From: JAKSSM01 sp045629065
GTDB lineage: Bacteria; Bacillota; Clostridia; Peptostreptococcales; Anaerovoracaceae
Direction: 5' to 3'
Assembly (NCBI GenBank): GCA_045629065.1
Contig: JAZQQK010000034.1
Coordinates: forward strand, 112,654 to 176,653
Length of the DNA stretch: 64,000 nucleotides
The translations under genes were made by a program, and so were the position numbers. Below, in pieces: positions 8,142-15,621 of the stretch; the stretch's first letter is position 1, and each line of letters opens with the position of its first letter. The notes under the pieces are model-generated. The model saw nothing but the letters and a program-made list of their open reading frames with translations. It did not search any database and was not told where the DNA came from.

Positions 8142-9157
8142 TATTTTTCATCTACCTTTGCCATGTATTTAAGCATGTTGAGTAAGTTTGAGGAGTAACC
8201 GAATTCATTGTCATAATAAGCTACAAGCTTAAAGAAATGATCATTTAATTCGATTGTTTGTCTTGAGTCAAAGATTGAAGGATGAGGATCTTGAATAAAG
8301 TCGCCTGATACAACTTCATCATCTACGAATTCAAGGACACCTTTTAAATAAGTTTCTGAAGCTTCTTTAATCTTTTGTCTCAATTCAGGACCACTTGTAG
8401 GATTTTCTAAAACAACATTGACATCGATTACAGAAACATCTGCAGTAGGAACTCTATATGAGATACCTGTCATCTTGCCCAGCAATGAAGGAATAACTAA
8501 ACCTACAGCTTTTGCTGCGCCAGTAGTTGAAGGGATTACATTACCGAATACTGATCGACCAGTTCTCCAATCCTTTAATGACTTAGCATCTACAACCTTT
8601 TGCTTAGCAGTTGCTGCGTGAATTGTGGACATGAGTCCTTCCTTGATTCCATAGTTGTCTTCGATAACCTTCATAAGAGGTGCTAGACAGTTTGTAGTAC
8701 AAGAAGCGTTTGAAACAACCGCCATATCTGATCTATATCCACTTTCATTTACGCCATAAACAAATGTTGGTGTATCTGTGTCTTTAGCAGGTGCAGAAAT
8801 AATAACGTGCTTTGCACCAGCTTTGATGTGATCCATTGCCTTTTCTGTAGTTACATAGGCACCTGTACAATCAATTACATAATCTACGCCAGCTTCTTTC
8901 CAAGGGATTTGTAAAGCATCAGATTCTGAATATACTTTTACATGTTTACCATCAAGGAATAAACCATCAGCATCATGGTCTAAGCTCTTTGGAAATCTTC
9001 CAAAAGTCGAGTCATACTTTAACATATAAACCATGTACTCTAAATCTGCATTTCTAAGATTGATTGCTCTGATTTCGATTTCAGGCATGTCCATGCAAGC
9101 ACGGATGATTACTCTACCAATTCTACCAAAACCATTAATTCCTACTCTAATAGCCAT
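8141..9157 (-). CDS. gap: Glyceraldehyde-3-phosphate dehydrogenase, second copy with altered cofactor loop
   Basis: A 338-residue class I GAPDH with Rossmann motif INGFGRIGR, catalytic Cys in SNASCTTNCLAP, the sugar-phosphate site segment PSTTGAAKAVGLV, and YYDNEFGYSSNL. At the end of the second beta strand it reads AINLRNADLEYM: the Asp that binds the adenine ribose of NAD is replaced by Leu34, followed by Arg35. This suggests changed or relaxed cofactor choice (NADP), which is inference. It is the first glycolytic gene after rpoN, with a candidate promoter and GAGGAGG before its ATG. Confidence 0.95.
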   Translation of the reverse strand: MAIRVGINGFGRIGRVIIRACMDMPEIEIRAINLRNADLEYMVYMLKYDSTFGRFPKSLDHDADGLFLDGKHVKVYSESDALQIPWKEAGVDYVIDCTGAYVTTEKAMDHIKAGAKHVIISAPAKDTDTPTFVYGVNESGYRSDMAVVSNASCTTNCLAPLMKVIEDNYGIKEGLMSTIHAATAKQKVVDAKSLKDWRTGRSVFGNVIPSTTGAAKAVGLVIPSLLGKMTGISYRVPTADVSVIDVNVVLENPTSGPELRQKIKEASETYLKGVLEFVDDEVVSGDFIQDPHPSIFDSRQTIELNDHFFKLVAYYDNEFGYSSNLLNMLKYMAKVDEK

Positions 9158-9187
9158 TTTTTCCTCCTCAACATGACAATTATTTGT

Positions 9188-9215
9188 TTTATAGGTTTTA
9201 ACCTTAATATTACAA
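9188..9215 (-). promoter_or_regulatory. Candidate promoter for the glycolytic genes
   Basis: Minus-strand TTGTAA (9210-9215), 16-base spacer, TATAAA (9188-9193). The spacer contains a small inverted repeat GGTT/AACC. The -35 box lies over the rpoN stop codon. Confidence 0.4.
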
Positions 9216-10625
9216 TCTACGTCTCTTTGACGAAGATAAAATATTCATACTTTCTCTATACTTAGCAACTGTACGCCTGGAAATTTCAATATTTTTTTCT
9301 CCTAAAAGTTGCTCGATATCTTGATCGCTATATGGATGCTTTGGATTTTCTTGCGAAATTATCTCCTTTATTAGTTCTTTAATACTGTTAGAAGAAATAC
9401 CATCTCCATCAGTATTAGTTACACCGCTAGAGAAGAAATACTTTAACTCATAAACTCCTCTAGGCGTTTCTACATATTTGCCGCTAATAGAACGGCTAAC
9501 TGTGGATTCGTGAATGCCGAGTTCGTCGGCAACTTGCTTCATCGTAAGCGTCTTTAAATACTTGTTTCCATAATTAAAGAAATCAAGCTGACATTTAACT
9601 ATACAATTTACAACTTTTTGAATGGTTTGTTTGCGCTGTTCGATGCACTTGATCAACCACTGCGCAGAATCGTACTTGTTGTTAATATATTTTGCTACAT
9701 CGGGTTCCTGAGATGAATCTTTAGCCATATCTTTGTAATAATCAGATATTACTAGTTTTGGCAAATATGATTCATTAGATGAAATTTGATATGAATCGCC
9801 AACTTTTTCAATAATCACATCTGGAATAATATATTTTACCGTATCTTCACTAGCAAAGCTCTTGCCTGGCTTTGGGTCAAGTGTCTTGATTAAATCGCGA
9901 AGCATCTGAACTTGATTCAAAGTCAGCCCTGTACTCTTTGCTACGAATTGTAGTTTGTTATCAGCAATATCTTTTAAGTGGTGCAAAATAACATATTCTA
10001 CAGAGTCTTCTAATAAACCTTTAGCAGCAAGCTGAATTATTAAGCATTCTTCGAGGCTTCTAGCACCGACACCGATAGGCTCAAATGTCTGGATAGTGTC
10101 TAAAACTTTACCAGCAACTTCCGCATCTACATCAAATATCTTTGCAATGTCTTTTATCTTGAGGCTTAAATAGCCATTATCATCAAGGGCCTCAATAATA
10201 TATCTTCCAATTTTCTTCTCAACGCCTTCAAGGCTTGAAAATGTAAGCTGTAACAGTAAATTATCTTCGAGCGTTTCCGACTTAGTTGCAAAATCTTCAA
10301 AACTAGTTTTATCATCTTCCTTTGAATACTGCCATTGTTTATAACTAATGTCGTCATAGTCAGCATCTTTTACTTTTTCGATAAACTCGGCATCTTCTTC
10401 GCAGGAAGTTTCAGTCTCATTCTCACCTTTTTCACTTTTCACAAGAGAGTCTATGTTTTTCGAACTTTCATCAATATCAAGAACAGGGTTTTCCAATATT
10501 TCTTTTTGAACATAGTCAGTCAGTTCTTGAGAATTATATTGTAAAATCCTTATTGCCTGAATTAGTTCAGGTGTCATAGTCAGTTTTTGTGTCTGTTCAA
10601 GTGTCAGATCATAACTGAGTTTCAT
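9210..10625 (-). CDS. rpoN: RNA polymerase sigma-54 factor
   Basis: A 471-residue sigma-54. Region I is the N-terminal LEQTQKLTMTPELIQAIRILQYNSQEL block, followed by a short acidic region II (about 50-110), the core-binding domain, the HTH around LTMKQVADELGIHESTVSRSI, and the C-terminal RpoN box SRRTVAKYRE that reads the -24 element. It directs transcription from -24/-12 promoters together with AAA+ activators. No such activator is in the window. In related clostridia rpoN often precedes the central glycolytic regulator cggR and gapA; here cggR is absent and gap follows directly. Confidence 0.97.
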   Translation of the reverse strand: MKLSYDLTLEQTQKLTMTPELIQAIRILQYNSQELTDYVQKEILENPVLDIDESSKNIDSLVKSEKGENETETSCEEDAEFIEKVKDADYDDISYKQWQYSKEDDKTSFEDFATKSETLEDNLLLQLTFSSLEGVEKKIGRYIIEALDDNGYLSLKIKDIAKIFDVDAEVAGKVLDTIQTFEPIGVGARSLEECLIIQLAAKGLLEDSVEYVILHHLKDIADNKLQFVAKSTGLTLNQVQMLRDLIKTLDPKPGKSFASEDTVKYIIPDVIIEKVGDSYQISSNESYLPKLVISDYYKDMAKDSSQEPDVAKYINNKYDSAQWLIKCIEQRKQTIQKVVNCIVKCQLDFFNYGNKYLKTLTMKQVADELGIHESTVSRSISGKYVETPRGVYELKYFFSSGVTNTDGDGISSNSIKELIKEIISQENPKHPYSDQDIEQLLGEKNIEISRRTVAKYRESMNILSSSKRRRL

Positions 10626-10683
10626 GATAAGTCCTCAAATAAAGATATATAACATATGCAATTATTATACCAAAATCACTATT

Positions 10684-11169
10684 CTATTTCAAGCCAGGAA
10701 AACCTAATTGTCTAAGAGCTTCAAACAAAATTATGTTAGCAGAATTTGCTAAATTAAAAGATCTCAAACGAGTGTTAGCAGACATAGGAATTCTGATGGC
10801 ATGGCTAGAGTGCGCAGCAATAAAAGGTTTTGGTAAGCCACGAGTTTCTCTACCAAAAAGAAGCATGTCTTCATCTTGATATTGAACGTCTGTATAATAT
10901 TGTCCGCCTTTAGTTGTAGCAAGGAAAAGTCTATGAGGTTCTGTACCGTCTGGACCATATTTCGCCATAAAATCATCTAGGCTTTCATGAACTTCAACTT
11001 TAACATATTCCCAATAATCTAAACCTGCACGTTTAAGTGCCTTATCGTCGATATCGAAGCCGAGAGGCTTTACTAAATGAAGCACGGAATCTGTAGCCGC
11101 GCATGTTCTTGCAATATTACCAGTGTTAGGTGGAATCTCGGGTTCCACAAAAACGACATGTAATGCCAT
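10684..11169 (-). CDS. trmL: tRNA (cytidine/uridine-2'-O-)-methyltransferase TrmL
   Basis: A 161-residue SPOUT methyltransferase that modifies the wobble base (position 34) of tRNA-Leu isoacceptors. It shows the N-terminal PEIPPNTGNIARTCAAT block and the knotted SAM-binding motifs LFGRETRGLP and IRIPMSANTRLRSFNLANS. The ATG six bases after GGAGG is preferred over an in-frame TTG 12 bases upstream. Confidence 0.92.
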   Translation of the reverse strand: MALHVVFVEPEIPPNTGNIARTCAATDSVLHLVKPLGFDIDDKALKRAGLDYWEYVKVEVHESLDDFMAKYGPDGTEPHRLFLATTKGGQYYTDVQYQDEDMLLFGRETRGLPKPFIAAHSSHAIRIPMSANTRLRSFNLANSANIILFEALRQLGFPGLK

Positions 11170-11217
11170 AATATCCTCCAATTACAAAAGCACATGAGTT
11201 GCCCCATGTGCTAATTT

Positions 11218-11718
11218 TTATTTGTTTGCGCCGCAGCACTTCTTATACTTTTTGCCTGAACCACATGGGCAAGGATCGTTTCTGCCTGGTTCCTTTTCCA
11301 CGTGAACAATCTTAGAACGCTTATATTGTTTAACCAATGAAACGAGTTTATCTTCATCATAAACATTAGTCCACTGAGGTAAAGTGTAAAGATAATCAGC
11401 TTCCGCTTTCATCATATTAATGAAAAGTTTCTCGAAGTCGATGTCGAAGTCGAGTTCAGTATCTTCTTTTACTTTTTCAAGGTCTTTTTCTTTAACTAAT
11501 GATGAATTAATTCCATCCATAAAGCCCATGAAAATAACAGGATCAGCTTCGAATTCTTTTACTATATCTTCGTACTTTCCTTTAAGATGTTCAGGATATA
11601 TCGTCAAAATCTTTTCGTAGATTTTCTTTTCCGTACCAGCGTATTCTTTCCAGAATCCTTCAAAAGTATCGTCAGTTTGACCTTTCATAAGGTCGTTCCA
11701 TTGTGCGTATAAACTCAT
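11218..11718 (-). CDS. SEC-C metal-binding domain protein
   Basis: A 166-residue soluble protein ending in a SEC-C zinc motif, GRNDPCPCGSGKKYKKCCG (about 146-164), the same module found at the end of SecA. The preceding 140 residues are alpha-helical and acidic, with no motif I recognise. It lies 3 bases from queA. SEC-C proteins can bind ribosomes or SecB-like partners, but no function can be assigned from sequence alone. Confidence 0.85.
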   Translation of the reverse strand: MSLYAQWNDLMKGQTDDTFEGFWKEYAGTEKKIYEKILTIYPEHLKGKYEDIVKEFEADPVIFMGFMDGINSSLVKEKDLEKVKEDTELDFDIDFEKLFINMMKAEADYLYTLPQWTNVYDEDKLVSLVKQYKRSKIVHVEKEPGRNDPCPCGSGKKYKKCCGANK

Positions 11719-11720
11719 TA

Positions 11721-12812
11721 TTATTCCTTTCTTTTATCTGTATAGAAGAAGCAAGCATCGCCGTAGCTAAAGAATTTGTATCTTTCTCTCACTGCTTCAT
11801 TATAAACTCTTAAGATATCTTCTCTATTATACAATGCCGAAACTAACATTAAAAGTGTTGATTTTGGTAAGTGGAAGTTTGTAATTAGTGAATCAACGAT
11901 TTTATACTGATAGCCGGGATATATAAAAATTCCTGTAGAATCGTGTTGTGCTTTGACAAGATATTTACCAAGTTTTTCATCAAAGTATGTTGATGATTCA
12001 AGCGTCCTGCATGAAGTAGTTCCGACAGAAACAATTCTACCACCTGCTTTTATCGTCTCATTAATGCTATCAGCGACTTCTTCAGTAACTGTATACTCTT
12101 CAAAATGCATGTGGTGGTCTTCTACTTTCTCGACCTTTACAGGCCTAAAAGTTCCGATACCTACATGGAGTGTTACATATTCTATCTTAACGCCTTTAGC
12201 TTTAATCTGCTCTAAAAGTTCTTTAGTGAAATGCAATCCTGCGGTAGGAGCTGCGACAGATCCTTCTTCTCTAGCATAAACCGTCTGATATCTATCCTTA
12301 TCTTCTTTATTGTTAGGACGAGCAATATAAGGTGGTAACGGCATTTGTCCTAAGTCCTCAAGAAGTTCCATAAAAATGCCTTCGTATCTAAACTCAACTA
12401 GTCGTGTTCCGTCTTCACCATAGTCGGTAATCGTAGCCTTTAGTAATGGTTTATCAGGATATGGAGATTCTGGGGTTCCTGAAAAGCAAACAGTATCGCC
12501 AACCTTTAATCTTCTACCTGGTCTAACCATAGTTTCCCAGCAGTCTTGATACAATCTTCTAATAAGTAAAAACTCTATCTGAGCGCCAGTTCCCTCTTTA
12601 ATGCCAAAAAGCCTAGCAGGAATTACCTTAGAATCGTTCAAAACAAGGCAATCTGTAGGCTTTAAGTATTCTAAAATATTATAAAAATATTTATGCTCAA
12701 TCTCACCGTTATCCATATTAACAGCAAGAAGTCTGCACTCATCACGCTTTTCGGATGGTGATTGAGCTATTAATTCCTCTGGTAATTCATAATCGAAATC
12801 ATTAATATACAT
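11721..12812 (-). CDS. queA: S-adenosylmethionine:tRNA ribosyltransferase-isomerase
   Basis: A 363-residue QueA. It transfers and isomerises the ribosyl group of SAM onto 7-aminomethyl-7-deazaguanine at tRNA position 34, giving epoxyqueuosine. Motifs include the N-terminal FDYELPEELIAQSP, LVLNDSKVIPARL, VAAPTAGLHFT, and THVGIGTFRPV-like VTLHVGIGTFRPV. Its start codon overlaps the ruvB stop by one base. The usual partner tgt is not adjacent, whereas queH, the next enzyme of the pathway, is about 21 kb away in this window. Confidence 0.96.
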   Translation of the reverse strand: MYINDFDYELPEELIAQSPSEKRDECRLLAVNMDNGEIEHKYFYNILEYLKPTDCLVLNDSKVIPARLFGIKEGTGAQIEFLLIRRLYQDCWETMVRPGRRLKVGDTVCFSGTPESPYPDKPLLKATITDYGEDGTRLVEFRYEGIFMELLEDLGQMPLPPYIARPNNKEDKDRYQTVYAREEGSVAAPTAGLHFTKELLEQIKAKGVKIEYVTLHVGIGTFRPVKVEKVEDHHMHFEEYTVTEEVADSINETIKAGGRIVSVGTTSCRTLESSTYFDEKLGKYLVKAQHDSTGIFIYPGYQYKIVDSLITNFHLPKSTLLMLVSALYNREDILRVYNEAVRERYKFFSYGDACFFYTDKRKE

Positions 12813-13846
12813 TAAATTTCAAATTCAACCTGGCTTTCATCATTTTGACCCACATACTCAAGTCCAAGGTGACGATAGCCGGCTTCGGATACCATACGTC
12901 CTTTTTGAGTTCTATAAAGAAGTCCCGATTGAATTAAATATGGCTCATAAGCTTCCTCAATAGTTACTCTTTCTTCTCCAATAGCTGCAGCTATTGTATC
13001 AATACCAACTGGACCACCATTAAAGTGAGTAATTATTGTGTTTAGAATTTCTCTATCAAACTTCTCTAAACCTAAATCATCGACGCCTAAGCGTTCCAAG
13101 CCTTCTTTTGTGATGTCAATGTTTATTATACCATTTCCTTTAACTTGTGAAAAGTCCCTAATTCGCTTTAACATACGATTCGCTACACGAGGAGTACCAC
13201 GAGAACGTCTTGCCATTTCATCTAATGATTCCTCATCGATTTGGACGTCTAATATTTTGGCCGAACGTTTGATGATTTCTTTAAGCTCGTCCTTAGTATA
13301 TAATTCGAATTTTCCTAAAACGCCAAATCTATCCCTAAGTGGTGCTGATAAGCTTCCGGCTCTAGTTGTAGCACCTATCAGAGTAAATTTAGCTAAGTCT
13401 AATCTAATGGATCTTGCTGAAGGTCCTTTACCTATAATTATATCTAAAGCATAGTCTTCCATTGCTGAATACAATACTTCTTCAACCGATCGATTAAGTC
13501 TGTGTATTTCATCGATAAACAGAACATCATTATCGTTCAGATTCGTAAGGATTGCAGCCAGGTCGCCAGCTCTTCCGATTGCAGGACCAGAAGTAACTTT
13601 AATATCAACACCAAGTTCATTTGCAATGATTCCAGCAAGTGTAGTTTTACCTAATCCAGGTGGACCATAAAATAACACATGGTCTAATGGCTCATGTCTA
13701 AGCTTAGCTGCCTCTATAAAGATTTTTAGATTATCTTTAACACCTTGCTGCCCAATGTAATCATCTAAAAACTGCGGTCTAAGGCCAGCTTCAGCACGAT
13801 TTTCGCCTTCGTTCATATTTACTGATGTAATTCTTTCTTCTTCCAT
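12812..13846 (-). CDS. ruvB: Holliday junction branch migration DNA helicase RuvB
   Basis: An AAA+ helicase of about 344 residues that drives branch migration with RuvA. Walker A is GPPGLGKTT, Walker B LFIDEIHRL, sensor 1 LIGATTRAG, and the arginine finger lies in APLRDRFG; a winged helix closes the protein. An in-frame GTG lies 15 bases upstream, but the ATG giving MEEERITSVNM matches the family N-terminus better. It is part of the ruvCAB run. Confidence 0.96.
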   Translation of the reverse strand: MEEERITSVNMNEGENRAEAGLRPQFLDDYIGQQGVKDNLKIFIEAAKLRHEPLDHVLFYGPPGLGKTTLAGIIANELGVDIKVTSGPAIGRAGDLAAILTNLNDNDVLFIDEIHRLNRSVEEVLYSAMEDYALDIIIGKGPSARSIRLDLAKFTLIGATTRAGSLSAPLRDRFGVLGKFELYTKDELKEIIKRSAKILDVQIDEESLDEMARRSRGTPRVANRMLKRIRDFSQVKGNGIINIDITKEGLERLGVDDLGLEKFDREILNTIITHFNGGPVGIDTIAAAIGEERVTIEEAYEPYLIQSGLLYRTQKGRMVSEAGYRHLGLEYVGQNDESQVEFEI

Positions 13847-13864
13847 CTCGTCACCAATCACCGA

Positions 13865-14467
13865 TTAAAATAAGTTTTTAAGAGCTTTCTTAATGTATTC
13901 TTCAGATGATAATTCTGAATCTGAAACTTTTGCAAGTGCCGAAAGTGCTTCTTGCTTAGAATATCCAAGGGATAAAAGAGCGGAAACTGCTTCTGTCTTA
14001 GCATCATTCATTGACTGAGGAGCTATGTTAGCAATTGTAATTGTAGATCCATCTAAATCTAGTCCAACTTTATCTTTTAACTCAAGTACAAGTCTCTCAG
14101 CTGTCTTCTTTCCAACTCCGTTTGCCTTAGAAATCGCACTAACATCGCCAAATGCGATTGCTTTTTTCAAGTCATCTAAAGGCATTGCGCCAAGTATGGA
14201 CATTGCGCCCTTAGGTCCTATTCCATTTACAGTAGTTAAAAGCTTGAAGAATTCAAGACTTTCGATATTGTGAAATCCGTAAAGACTAATATCATCTTCT
14301 CTTACAACCATTTCGGTGTAAGCAATAACTTGGTCGCCAAATTGATGACTATATAGAGGAGAACCCAAAGGTACACCTATCTCGAATCCAACTCCTGATG
14401 CATTTTCAATTACTATCCCACTTTCCAGCGCCATAGCAAAGGTTCCTTTAATATATCTAATCATCAT
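13865..14467 (-). CDS. ruvA: Holliday junction branch migration protein RuvA
   Basis: A 200-residue RuvA with the N-terminal OB fold (MIRYIKGTF), two helix-hairpin-helix motifs (TTVNGIGPKGAMSIL and ANGVGKKTAERLVLELKDK) that grip the four-way junction, and a C-terminal UBA-like domain that contacts RuvB. Tandem ATG codons overlap the TGA of ruvC, so either of the two may be the start. Confidence 0.95.
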   Translation of the reverse strand: MMIRYIKGTFAMALESGIVIENASGVGFEIGVPLGSPLYSHQFGDQVIAYTEMVVREDDISLYGFHNIESLEFFKLLTTVNGIGPKGAMSILGAMPLDDLKKAIAFGDVSAISKANGVGKKTAERLVLELKDKVGLDLDGSTITIANIAPQSMNDAKTEAVSALLSLGYSKQEALSALAKVSDSELSSEEYIKKALKNLF

Positions 14468-14973
14468 ATTCCCTTTCTAATTCTAAGTTCTCTTTGAGCT
14501 CTGCCTCCAGTGGAATGCCCATGACAGATAGCTGCAGCAAGTGCATCTGCTGTATCGTCTGGCTTTGGAACGCTTTCAAGGTTCAAAATGGACTTAACCA
14601 TCTGTTGAACTTGTTTTTTATCTGCTCTACCATAGCCGACTAAGGCTTGTTTAATCTGTAGTGGTGTATATTCCCCTATTTTTATACCACCATTTTCACA
14701 AGCGAGTACCGCAACTCCTCTGGCTTCGCCAACCATAATTGCTGTTTTTGCATTGTTATTAAAATATAATTCTTCAATGCTAGCTTCATCAGGCTTATAC
14801 AATTTAATAATATCCGTGAGCCCATCATAAAGCTGCCTTAAACGTTTAGGCATCGGTGTATCTTTATCCGTTAATAATGAATCGTATGCAACAACCTTAA
14901 AATGGTTGCCATCTACGTCTAAGACACCCCAACCTAGGATTGCATAGCCTGGATCGATTCCCAAAATCCTCAT
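14464..14973 (-). CDS. ruvC: Crossover junction endodeoxyribonuclease RuvC
   Basis: A 169-residue Holliday junction resolvase of the RNase H fold. First catalytic Asp in MRILGIDPGYA, Glu in SIEELYFNNN, and the C-terminal Asp pair in KPDDTADALAAAICH. The reading frame is open 51 bases further upstream, but AAGGAGAAAAC before the ATG and the conserved MRILGIDPG start fix it here. It is the first gene of ruvCAB and is preceded by a promoter with a LexA-type operator. Confidence 0.96.
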   Translation of the reverse strand: MRILGIDPGYAILGWGVLDVDGNHFKVVAYDSLLTDKDTPMPKRLRQLYDGLTDIIKLYKPDEASIEELYFNNNAKTAIMVGEARGVAVLACENGGIKIGEYTPLQIKQALVGYGRADKKQVQQMVKSILNLESVPKPDDTADALAAAICHGHSTGGRAQRELRIRKGI

Positions 14974-15006
14974 GTTTTCTCCTTGTTCGCACTTGTTCTT
15001 TTTTAG

Positions 15007-15035
15007 AGTATAACATACGAACATTTGTTTGTCTA
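15007..15035 (-). promoter_or_regulatory. Promoter of ruvC
   Basis: Minus-strand TAGACA (15030-15035), 17-base spacer, TATACT (15007-15012). The spacer carries the LexA-box candidate. Confidence 0.65.
15018..15031. promoter_or_regulatory. LexA (SOS) box in the ruvC promoter
   Basis: Plus-strand CGAACATTTGTTTG matches the Gram-positive LexA/DinR consensus CGAACNNNNGTTCG at all but one of the ten fixed positions. Its location between the -35 and -10 boxes would let LexA block transcription until DNA damage. Confidence 0.65.
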
Positions 15036-15117
15036 TATAATTTTGAAAAATAATTTGTGAATATTTTTCCGAGTATGCAATGATTATTCATTTTTTGTAA
15101 AATTGTTCCAAATCCTA

Positions 15118-15146
15118 TTGCGGAGCACTTTTCTTTGTGTTAAACT
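15118..15146 (+). promoter_or_regulatory. Candidate promoter of argR
   Basis: TTGCGG, 17-base spacer, TAAACT, about 28 bases before the argR start. Confidence 0.45.
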
Positions 15147-15174
15147 CAAGCTAGATTCACATTGGAGGTTAGCT

Positions 15175-15621
15175 ATGCGTTACTCTAGACAAAATAAAAT
15201 TATAGAACTAATTAACACTTATGAAATCGATACACAAGATCGTTTAGTCGAATTACTTCGTGAGGCTGGATACGATGCAACACAGGCTACAATCTCTCGC
15301 GATATTAAGGATTTGCAACTTGTTAAAACTCTCACACCAAGTGGTTCTTATAAGTATGCTTTAAATGCTATGAAAGATCTTCCTATTAAAGAAAGATTCG
15401 CTAAAGTATTCAAAGAAACAGTAATATCGATCGAGCCAGCAGAAAACCTTATTGTAATAAAAACATTGACTGGTTGTGCTAATGCTGCCTGCGAAGCCAT
15501 CGATACTACTGGCTTCCCACAAATTAAAGGTTCAATCGCTGGTGATAATACCCTCCTTGTTATCGTAGATTCAAAAGAACACGTACCTGAAATCATAGAA
15601 AAATTCGAGGAATTAATTTAA
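15175..15621 (+). CDS. argR: Arginine repressor ArgR
   Basis: A 148-residue regulator. The N-terminal winged helix contains TQDRLVELLREAGYDATQATISRDIKDLQL with the SR-recognition region; the C-terminal domain has GCANAACEAIDTTGFPQIKGSIAGDNTLLVIV, which binds arginine and forms the hexamer. The ATG follows TTGGAGGTTAGCT and fits the family N-terminus; an open frame 72 bases upstream is ignored. Its TAA overlaps the recN ATG, an arrangement (argR-recN) conserved widely in Firmicutes. Confidence 0.96.
   Translation: MRYSRQNKIIELINTYEIDTQDRLVELLREAGYDATQATISRDIKDLQLVKTLTPSGSYKYALNAMKDLPIKERFAKVFKETVISIEPAENLIVIKTLTGCANAACEAIDTTGFPQIKGSIAGDNTLLVIVDSKEHVPEIIEKFEELI

Noticed and set aside
15060..15110. 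Possible ARG box (AATGATTATTCATT) upstream of argR
   Set aside because: Only the outer five bases of each side pair; spacing and core do not match the usual ArgR site, and AT-rich sequence produces such matches easily.
15103..15174. Longer argR start
   Set aside because: The added residues are not typical of ArgR, and a strong ribosome binding site precedes the internal ATG.
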